This document shows positions 58,238 through 64,000 of a stretch of 64,000 nt of DNA, in pieces. Numbering within the stretch: the stretch's first letter is position 1; each line of letters starts with the position of its first letter. The position numbers and the translations under genes are program-made. The notes under the pieces were generated by a model, which saw nothing but the letters and a program-made list of their open reading frames with translations, was not told the origin of the DNA and did no database searches. This DNA is from an uncultured Litoreibacter sp. (GTDB taxonomy: Bacteria > Pseudomonadota > Alphaproteobacteria > Rhodobacterales > Rhodobacteraceae): positions 682,001 through 746,000 of the forward strand of contig CANLQL010000001.1 in NCBI GenBank assembly GCA_947493265.1, read 5' to 3'.

Positions 58238-59970
58238 CGGAAATACCTGCTGGCGACACCTCTCCGGAGACAACGCGCTTTTTCAGAAGCCTGCGCTTTC
58301 GCGTTCTGGCGATGTTGTCGCTGGCACTTCTTCCCATTGGATTGATCGCGGTAAACCAGACCAAGCAGGTTGCCGATGCGCAGCGCGAAAACGCGGAGCT
58401 GTTTTTGCTGACGCGGACGGAAAAAGCCTCGTTCGAGGAACGGATCGTGATCGAACAAGCGCGTGGTGCGGCGCGTCTTCTGGGATCGCTACAGGACGAG
58501 ATCAGCAGCAATGTTGAATGCGAAGAATACCTGCGCGCATTTGTGTCGGCGAATTCGCGGTTCAGCTTTATCGGGATTTTGCCAAAATCCGGACTGATGG
58601 AATGTTCGTCTGCCGGGCGCAGTTTTGATTTCTCTGACTATGACAATTTCGATGAGATCATGGCCGCGGAAGAACCTTTTGTGACGGTCAATCAGGATGC
58701 ACCGCTGAGTGGCAAGTCGGTTATCGTGGTTTCTGAACCCTATTATGAATTGGGCGTGTTTCAGGGAATGATCTCGGTGTCGGTGCCGCATTCGGGCATC
58801 ATCGACCGGGACCAAGAAGCGGATTTCACCGGCTTGACCAATGTCATCACGTTCAATTCGCTTGGGGACATTCTGACGTCTGACGGACCGCTTGATAAGG
58901 CGGAGCTTTTTACGCCTGAGGGTTTCGAGTTGGCCCAATTGGTGGGCCGCGAGCCATTTTCATTTTCAGGGCGCGACAAACTGGGTGAGGATCGTATTTT
59001 TTCCGTGGTGCCGATTATCGACGGGACGGTCTACACTCTGGGTGTCTGGAATGCGAATTCCCGGGTCGCGCAACATTTCCTCGACCAAATACCGCCGTGG
59101 ATTTTTCCGGCGTTGATGTGGCTGGTCAGCCTGATCGTGGCCTTGATCGCCGTTCACCGATTGGTCATTCGCCACGTCCGGTTTTTGGGCCAGACGATGC
59201 GGACATTTGCCAAAAACAGATCGCTGCCGGCGCAAAGAATCCAAACCGCGCCGTCAGCAGAATTGGCCGATATGGAAAACGACTTCTTTTCTATGGCTGA
59301 GATTATTCTGCTTGATGAAGCGGAGCTTGAAAACAACCTCAGAGCGAAGAACGTGTTGCTGAAAGAGGTACATCACCGGGTTAAAAACAACCTTCAGCTG
59401 ATCTCGTCAATCATGAACATGCAAAGTCGTCGCGCTGAAACAACTGAAACAAAACAAGTGCTTGCAAGGTTGCAAGACAGGGTGTTGAGCCTGGCGACCA
59501 TTCACCGGGATCTCTACCAGTCGCAAAGTGGCGGGCGGGTCGATGCGGGCACCTTGATCACGGAGATCGTCGAGAACTCTGTCGAAATAGGGGAAGATAC
59601 AAACGTCGCGGTCGAGCGGAACATCGATGTTGATCCGGTGCTGCTATACCCGGATCAAGCTGTGCCGCTTAGCCTTTTGATGGCGGAGGCCAGTACGAAC
59701 GCGATGAAATACCTTGGCCCTGATAAAAGCGGGAAACAGTGGGTCAATGCGTCGCTGAAGGTTGATGATGACCAGAACTGCGTTGTGGTGTTCGAGAACT
59801 CGTTCTCAGGTGACGCGATGGCGGAAAGCACCGGGCTTGGCGCGCAGCTTATTCAGGCGTTCACCATGCAGCTGGGGGGCACCATCGACACGCATCAATC
59901 AGAAGATCGCTATGCGTTGACGCTGAAATTCAAGATCGAGGAATTCGTTGAAGAAGGTCACGACTATTAG
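58234..59970 (+). CDS. HisKA_2-type sensor kinase of the stress locus
   Basis: A 578-aa membrane kinase. N-terminal helix (VLAMLSLALLPIGLIAV), an extracytoplasmic CHASE/Cache-like domain (about 40-275), a second helix (WIFPALMWLVSLIVALIAV), HAMP-like linker, then HisKA_2 with the phospho-His in LLKEVHHRVKNNLQLISSIM and a HATPase with N-box LLMAEASTNAMKYL. This is the usual class of PhyR kinase (PhyK/LovK-like). GTG start overlapping ecfG; completes the locus. Confidence 0.92.
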   Translation: MTEIPAGDTSPETTRFFRSLRFRVLAMLSLALLPIGLIAVNQTKQVADAQRENAELFLLTRTEKASFEERIVIEQARGAARLLGSLQDEISSNVECEEYLRAFVSANSRFSFIGILPKSGLMECSSAGRSFDFSDYDNFDEIMAAEEPFVTVNQDAPLSGKSVIVVSEPYYELGVFQGMISVSVPHSGIIDRDQEADFTGLTNVITFNSLGDILTSDGPLDKAELFTPEGFELAQLVGREPFSFSGRDKLGEDRIFSVVPIIDGTVYTLGVWNANSRVAQHFLDQIPPWIFPALMWLVSLIVALIAVHRLVIRHVRFLGQTMRTFAKNRSLPAQRIQTAPSAELADMENDFFSMAEIILLDEAELENNLRAKNVLLKEVHHRVKNNLQLISSIMNMQSRRAETTETKQVLARLQDRVLSLATIHRDLYQSQSGGRVDAGTLITEIVENSVEIGEDTNVAVERNIDVDPVLLYPDQAVPLSLLMAEASTNAMKYLGPDKSGKQWVNASLKVDDDQNCVVVFENSFSGDAMAESTGLGAQLIQAFTMQLGGTIDTHQSEDRYALTLKFKIEEFVEEGHDY

Positions 59971-59973
59971 GAT

Positions 59974-61020
59974 CTAGGCCGCGACCGGTGCAGGCTCCTG
60001 CCCGGAGGCTGTAGGGTCATGGCTAACTACCTTCTTCAGAATAACCAATGTCCAGATCAGGACTGGGATTGCGATAAAGCCCCCCAGCGGTCCCCAGAGC
60101 CACAACCAGAACACAAGCGACAGGAACACCAAAAGTGGGTTTACCGACATGCTTTTGCCCACCAGCGCGGGCGTGATGAACTGACCCTCTGTCGCGTTCA
60201 TTGTCAGATACAAGATTGCCGGCAGGAAGCTGTAAGGGCCGTCGAACGTGATGATACCCGTCAACAGCAGCAATGCCGCGAGCGTTGCAGGCCCCAAGTA
60301 GAGGATGAAATTGACGAGGAACGCCAAGATCCCCCACAGGACGGGTGAGGGCATGCCAAGCACACTCATCACGATGGTGACGATAACACCGAAGCTGGCA
60401 TTGATCATCGAGACGGTCAGAAAGTAGCGCGACACCTGCGATTCAGCATATTTGAAGTCAGGCTCGCTGACCTGCGGGAATGTCTTTCCAAGAAAGTGGT
60501 AGATGTCTGTCCGCACCAGCAAAAAGAAATACAGCGTCCCGATCAGCACCAGTACCTGCGCCAAGTATTGCGGTGCGTAGGACGCTGCCTGTGCCACCGT
60601 GGGAATCGCGACTGCCGGTTCGGTGTTCGCCTCCGTCGTGGCACCGTCCTGACCGATGGCTTGCACCACGTTTTCGGTCATTTCATCGAAGCCTCGCAAC
60701 ATCGATTTAATTTCGAAAAGCGTGAAGCGAAGTTCGTTCCAGATGATCGGGGCCTGTTCTATGGCGTTGGTCACATAGGGTTCCAGAAGGAAGCCCAGCG
60801 TCAGGACCACGCACAGGCCGACGATCAGCGTTGTAAAGGCGGAAATCGCAGGCGGTGTGCCGAGGCGGTCCCAAAAATCGCGCACCGGGGACAGGATGAT
60901 GCCCAACACCATCGCCAACAGCATTGGCGCAAAGATATTCTCTGCGAATTTCAGGACCGCGAACACCATGATTATGGCGATGACCGCGATGCTGGTTCTG
61001 CTGATCGTTAGGTTGGACAT
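59974..61020 (-). CDS. AI-2E family transporter
   Basis: A 348-aa permease with about eight transmembrane helices (SIAVIAIIMVFAVLKFAENI, SAFTTLIVGLCVVLTLGFLL, YLAQVLVLIGTLYFFLLV, ATLAALLLLTGIITF) and a PVLWGILAFLVNFILYLGP motif. AGGAGCCCCC precedes ATG 61020. The family includes sodium/proton antiporters and putative autoinducer-2 exporters. It is 45 nt after mscS and probably shares its EcfG promoter. Confidence 0.9.
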   Translation of the reverse strand: MSNLTISRTSIAVIAIIMVFAVLKFAENIFAPMLLAMVLGIILSPVRDFWDRLGTPPAISAFTTLIVGLCVVLTLGFLLEPYVTNAIEQAPIIWNELRFTLFEIKSMLRGFDEMTENVVQAIGQDGATTEANTEPAVAIPTVAQAASYAPQYLAQVLVLIGTLYFFLLVRTDIYHFLGKTFPQVSEPDFKYAESQVSRYFLTVSMINASFGVIVTIVMSVLGMPSPVLWGILAFLVNFILYLGPATLAALLLLTGIITFDGPYSFLPAILYLTMNATEGQFITPALVGKSMSVNPLLVFLSLVFWLWLWGPLGGFIAIPVLIWTLVILKKVVSHDPTASGQEPAPVAA

Positions 61021-61065
61021 GGGGGCTCCTGCTGGCGCGCGTGCCAAGCCAATTGAAGTGTATTG

Positions 61066-62025
61066 CTACTCAGCCGCGATACTACTTGGCGACTGATCCG
61101 TTGATTTGGCGTCCGCATCCTTGCGCACCGTGACACTGGCAGACGGATCGGTGACAAGCGTTCTTGTGGGGAACGGGATGTTGATATCGGCCGCATCAAG
61201 CGCTTCTTTTACCCGGCGTTTCATATCGGCCTGGTATTGGAAGTAGTCTGCGGAATCGCACCAGACACGGGCCAGAAAATCGACGCTGCTGCCACCAAGG
61301 TTGTTGACTTGAATGAACGGCTCCGGCTCTGCGTGGGAGCGGGGGTCGTCCATGATGGTGTCGCGGATAACCTTTTCCGCATCGGCCAGATTGACGCCGT
61401 AGCCGACGCCAAACGTCCACTCTGCCCGGCGTGTCGGGTAGCTGGAATAGTTCTTGATCGTGTTGCCCCAAACGTCTGAGTTCGGCACAACGACCTGAAC
61501 ATTCCCGATGTCGGCAAGCTCCGTATAGTTCAGGGTAATTTCCTTGACCGTCCCAAGAATGCCGTCGATTTCCACGAAATCACCGACTTTAAGTGGGCGA
61601 AACAGGATGATCATGACACCAGCGGCGACATTTGACAGGGTGCCTTGCAGGGCCAGACCGACGGCTAAGCCAGCAGCACCGATCACCGCAACGATAGAGG
61701 TTGTCTGAATGCCAAATGTGTTCAGAACGAACAGCGCTGTGAAAGCCAGAATGATATAACGGGCCAGATTGCCCAGAAAGCTGAACAGCGTGTTGTCGAG
61801 GCTGGAATGGTTTTCGCTAAGCTTGCGCACACGGCGGCGCACGAAGCCCGCGAATGCAAAGCCCACAAGGATGATTAGGCCAGCTGCCAGCGCGCCCGTG
61901 GCAATGGAAACAAGCGCCTCAAGCGTCAGCAAGTCGGCGAAGGACTTGCCGTTATAGATGTCAGTGTTGAAGATCTCGGTGATCCGTGACCATAGGCTTG
62001 ACGTTGTTTGCTCTAGCTGTTCCAT
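61066..62025 (-). CDS. MscS-family mechanosensitive channel
   Basis: A 319-aa small-conductance channel. Helices IATGALAAGLIILVGFAFAG and LARYIILAFTALFVLNTFGI, then TM3 pore region VIGAAGLAVGLALQGTLSNVA with the Gly-Ala zipper, and the beta/alpha-beta domains (GDFVEIDGILGTVKEITLNY, VVPNSDVWGNTIKNYS). It releases solutes on hypo-osmotic shock. An exact EcfG-type promoter is 59 nt upstream, so it belongs to the stress regulon. Confidence 0.95.
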   Translation of the reverse strand: MEQLEQTTSSLWSRITEIFNTDIYNGKSFADLLTLEALVSIATGALAAGLIILVGFAFAGFVRRRVRKLSENHSSLDNTLFSFLGNLARYIILAFTALFVLNTFGIQTTSIVAVIGAAGLAVGLALQGTLSNVAAGVMIILFRPLKVGDFVEIDGILGTVKEITLNYTELADIGNVQVVVPNSDVWGNTIKNYSSYPTRRAEWTFGVGYGVNLADAEKVIRDTIMDDPRSHAEPEPFIQVNNLGGSSVDFLARVWCDSADYFQYQADMKRRVKEALDAADINIPFPTRTLVTDPSASVTVRKDADAKSTDQSPSSIAAE

Positions 62026-62084
62026 TGGTTTCGTCGTCTCTCAGTAATTTAAATTTGCACCAAAAAGTGGCGCTGTCGGCGACT

Positions 62085-62110
62085 AACGCACAGCACCGGG
62101 GAAAAGTTCC
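62085..62110 (-). promoter_or_regulatory. EcfG-type promoter for mscS
   Basis: Minus strand GGAAC-N17-CGTT, exact match, 59 nt before the mscS ATG at 62025. Confidence 0.75.
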
Positions 62111-62127
62111 AAGGAACAGCGGCTAAG

Positions 62128-63105
62128 CTAGGTTTTCTTGTGGTTTGAAAGCCTTGCAAATTGCGCGCACATGGGGAAATGGTCCGACCCGATCGGGTCA
62201 AGCCGGTCAAAGGAGACCAGTTCCAGACCTTCAGTCAGATACAGCTGGTCGATGGGAAACCGCATCAGCCAGGAGTTGGCATCAAAGCTGGGCAACATCG
62301 CGCGACCGACACGAGGATCGCGAAATTCGCCGTATTTCTTGAAGCGTTGGGAGCTATAGGACCACGCGACATCGTTGAAATCGCCCATAGCGATCACGGG
62401 CATCGTTTTGCGGTCGGCCAGCAATGCGGCGCGCTTGATCTGTTCGTCGCGTTCGCGCGTGGAATTTCCGGGCACGGGTGGTCTTGGATGCAAGCCGACG
62501 AAGAAGAATGGGCCACCGGGGCCCGAAAGCTCTGCCAGGATTGTGGGGGTGGTGTCATCAGACAAAAACACGATTTTCGTCGACAAAACATCCAACTTGG
62601 TCGCAAAGATCAGCCCGTAATGGTCATCCTGAGGATGCGAGACAACTGTCGAATAGGATTGCAGATGGTCTGACAGCGCGTCCGCCCAGACCTGATCTGT
62701 TTCCATCAAAAAGAGGATGTCAGGCTGGTTGCGGGTCAGCGTGTCGATCAGGGCATCGTGGTCGGTGTTTTCCATCAACACGTTGGACGCAATGACCTTG
62801 ATTTGCGCATCCTCGGGGATGTCGTCGCGCAGTGTCAGCTCTGGTGTGGCCAGCCTTGTGTAGGGGAAGATCCGGACAAGCTGGTAGATCGCGCAGCCGG
62901 TCAGGATGGCCGCTGTCAAAACCGTCAATGTCCCTTGCAGCGCGAACCCTAGGAGGGCGAAAAACAAGGCCACGATGGCGATATGGATGCGGGGAAAATC
63001 CCACCCTCTGATCCACCAGCGGACGCTGGATGTCAGGGGGGCAAGGGTCGTGAACAAGACCAGAGCGGCGCCAAGCCAAAATATGGAGGTGAGAACGACT
63101 TGCAT
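62128..63105 (-). CDS. Membrane-anchored endonuclease/exonuclease/phosphatase-family protein
   Basis: A 325-aa protein. Three N-terminal helices (VLTSIFWLGAALVLFTTLAP, IHIAIVALFFALLGFALQGT, LTVLTAAILTGCAIYQLV) anchor an EEP domain with Asn in VIASNVLMEN, Glu in FLMETDQVWA, GLHPRPP, the AMGDFNDVAW Asp-Asn pair and GSDHFPM with the catalytic Asp-His. The domain faces the periplasm or outside. Substrates may be phosphodiesters or nucleic acid. Confidence 0.9.
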   Translation of the reverse strand: MQVVLTSIFWLGAALVLFTTLAPLTSSVRWWIRGWDFPRIHIAIVALFFALLGFALQGTLTVLTAAILTGCAIYQLVRIFPYTRLATPELTLRDDIPEDAQIKVIASNVLMENTDHDALIDTLTRNQPDILFLMETDQVWADALSDHLQSYSTVVSHPQDDHYGLIFATKLDVLSTKIVFLSDDTTPTILAELSGPGGPFFFVGLHPRPPVPGNSTRERDEQIKRAALLADRKTMPVIAMGDFNDVAWSYSSQRFKKYGEFRDPRVGRAMLPSFDANSWLMRFPIDQLYLTEGLELVSFDRLDPIGSDHFPMCAQFARLSNHKKT

Positions 63106-63214
63106 GGAGTTCGATACCTATCAGATCAGCGGTGGTTTGGCACTAAGACCCGTCACCTAAGCTTCTGAGATGGGGTGATCCAGTAAAATGTCGCCTTGCT
63201 GGTCAGAAACAGAT

Positions 63215-63249
63215 AAAAAAGGTCCACACATTTCTGCGCGGACCTTTTT
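63215..63249 (-). terminator. Terminator after the PLDc_N gene
   Basis: AAAAAAGGTCC and GGACCTTTTT flank a 14-nt loop, giving stem and T-tract in either direction, 10 nt beyond the minus-strand stop at 63260. Confidence 0.7.
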
Positions 63250-63259
63250 CTAGGTTTGG

Positions 63260-63451
63260 TTATACCGCAGCGCTGCGAGAGCGTGGACCTGCGAAGAACC
63301 AGATGATGAAGCCCACGATTGGCAGTACGAGGACCAGCAGGGTCCAGCCAACTTTTGCACCTGTCGATGCGGATGAGCCAATAATTGAAACGATTGCCCA
63401 AATGTTCAGGACGAGGACGATAAGGCCGCCAAAACCAGCATATTCCATCAT
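63260..63451 (-). CDS. PLDc_N (phospholipase D N-terminal-like) membrane protein
   Basis: A 63-aa protein with two helices (GGLIVLVLNIWAIVSIIG, VGWTLLVLVLPIVGFIIWFF) and the PLDc_N end FFAGPRSRS. No nuclease domain follows. Exact EcfG-type promoter 35 nt upstream. Confidence 0.88.
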   Translation of the reverse strand: MMEYAGFGGLIVLVLNIWAIVSIIGSSASTGAKVGWTLLVLVLPIVGFIIWFFAGPRSRSAAV

Positions 63452-63486
63452 GTTTAAATCCTTCTGTTTGCTTATCTTGTAGGCAC

Positions 63487-63512
63487 AACGCGCCTGAACG
63501 AAGAAAGGTTCC
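63487..63512 (-). promoter_or_regulatory. EcfG-type promoter for the PLDc_N gene
   Basis: Minus strand GGAAC-N17-CGTT, exact match, 35 nt before the ATG at 63451. Confidence 0.75.
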
Positions 63513-63520
63513 CGAAAACT

Positions 63521-64000
63521 TTAGGTATCTTTTTCTTCGACCAATTCGTGGCGGACCTGACCGAAGGCAAGCAGGGTGAAAATGACCGTTCCGCCGACGA
63601 TATTGCCCGCAAGAACCGGCAGGAAAAACTGGAAGACGGCGTCGGATGGCGACAGCAGACCTTGAACCATAAGGAAGGCCATCTCGACCGAGCCTGCGAC
63701 CACATGGGTGAAATCGCCTGCGGCAATCAACCAGGTGAACACGACGATGACGAAAAACCCGAAACCTTCGGATCGGGGCAGCATCCACACGATAGAGGCC
63801 ACGAGCAGGCCAGCGGGGATCGCACGTTGGAACCCTTCCATTGCGGGAAAGCCTGTTGCGTGGCGGGACAATTCCTCGATCGCGGGCAGCAGATCGGCCG
63901 GGATCGCGGAGGTATGGGCCATCAACGTTGCCACAAGAAATGCACCGATCACATTCGCACCCAGGACAATCATCCAAAGCACGCACATACGCTTGAGAAG
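63521..64000 (-). CDS. Formate/nitrite transporter family protein (partial, 5' end beyond window)
   Basis: The C-terminal 159 codons of an FNT-family channel; the frame is open through base 64000. Helices MIVLGANVIGAFLVATLMAH, AIPAGLLVASIVWMLP, GFFVIVVFTWLIAAGDFTHV with the FNT-type AAGDFTHVVAGS motif, and FFLPVLAGNIVGGTVIFTLL with the GNIVGGT signature. It likely passes small anions. The C-terminus is short (VRHELVEEKDT). Confidence 0.88.
   Translation of the reverse strand, partial: LLKRMCVLWMIVLGANVIGAFLVATLMAHTSAIPADLLPAIEELSRHATGFPAMEGFQRAIPAGLLVASIVWMLPRSEGFGFFVIVVFTWLIAAGDFTHVVAGSVEMAFLMVQGLLSPSDAVFQFFLPVLAGNIVGGTVIFTLLAFGQVRHELVEEKDT

Noticed and set aside
1-64000. CRISPR array, rRNA or tRNA genes
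   Set aside because: No regularly spaced repeats and no recognisable tRNA or rRNA signature sequences were seen on reading.

Overview
The window looks like a chromosome segment of a marine Roseobacter-group alphaproteobacterium (Rhodobacterales). The inference rests on several things: a complete PhyR-NepR-EcfG general stress locus with EcfG-type promoters, a UDP-sulfoquinovose synthase, CtrA-type TTAA-N7-TTAA boxes, a LuxI-type autoinducer synthase, and protein family content. No rRNA, tRNA or CRISPR array was seen.

Layout. (1) 0.2-8.9 kb, GC-rich: a NarL-type response regulator diverges from a small periplasmic sulfite-oxidase-fold protein and a hybrid histidine kinase. They are followed by sqdB and a BcsB-like/BcsA-like pair, which together suggest a sulfosugar-linked surface polysaccharide. 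(2) 9.2-23.5 kb: an integrase broken by an amber codon, then a redox/detoxification block. It holds HxlR, LysR and TetR regulators with divergent operators, two NmrA-like proteins, a carbonic anhydrase, a haloalkane-dehalogenase-like hydrolase, a MAPEG protein, five NTF2/SnoaL-fold proteins, a PNPOx-like flavoprotein, a glutathione transferase, an epoxide-hydrolase-like exported hydrolase and a thiol peroxidase-like protein. (3) 23.7-43.7 kb: a clearly AT-rich, loosely packed signalling island. It carries a hybrid kinase and a GGDEF-EAL protein that share an N-terminal sensor module, a short B12-dependent ribonucleotide reductase, an orphan LuxI synthase, an orphan receiver protein, a C-terminally anchored glycosidase-like protein, and two families of tiny proteins. 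Most of the tiny genes have an exact CtrA-type box about 40-70 nt before the start codon. (4) 43.8-52.6 kb: an intact IS3-family element, a GNAT acetyltransferase, a DM13 protein with its TetR regulator and duplicated operator, an isochorismatase-like hydrolase, and a four-gene module of large terminase, DUF5681 protein, ParB-methyltransferase and an unknown protein, with no capsid genes. (5) 52.6-64 kb, GC-rich: membrane and stress proteins around phyR/nepR/ecfG/sensor kinase, with at least four GGAAC-N16/17-CGTT promoters (DUF1328, nepR-ecfG, MscS, PLDc_N) and two weaker GGTT variants.

How the parts fit. The most novel-looking element is in region 3: two register-conserved small-protein families (four members of 49-61 aa; three of 48-60 aa) dispersed beside CtrA boxes, with quorum-sensing and c-di-GMP genes. 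In characterised Rhodobacterales, AHL signalling feeds the CckA-ChpT-CtrA relay, so these may be a set of CtrA-controlled small effectors or adaptors. Two otherwise well-conserved genes are interrupted by stop codons at positions where I recall Trp in relatives (TAG in the integrase, TGA in a CDGSH protein).
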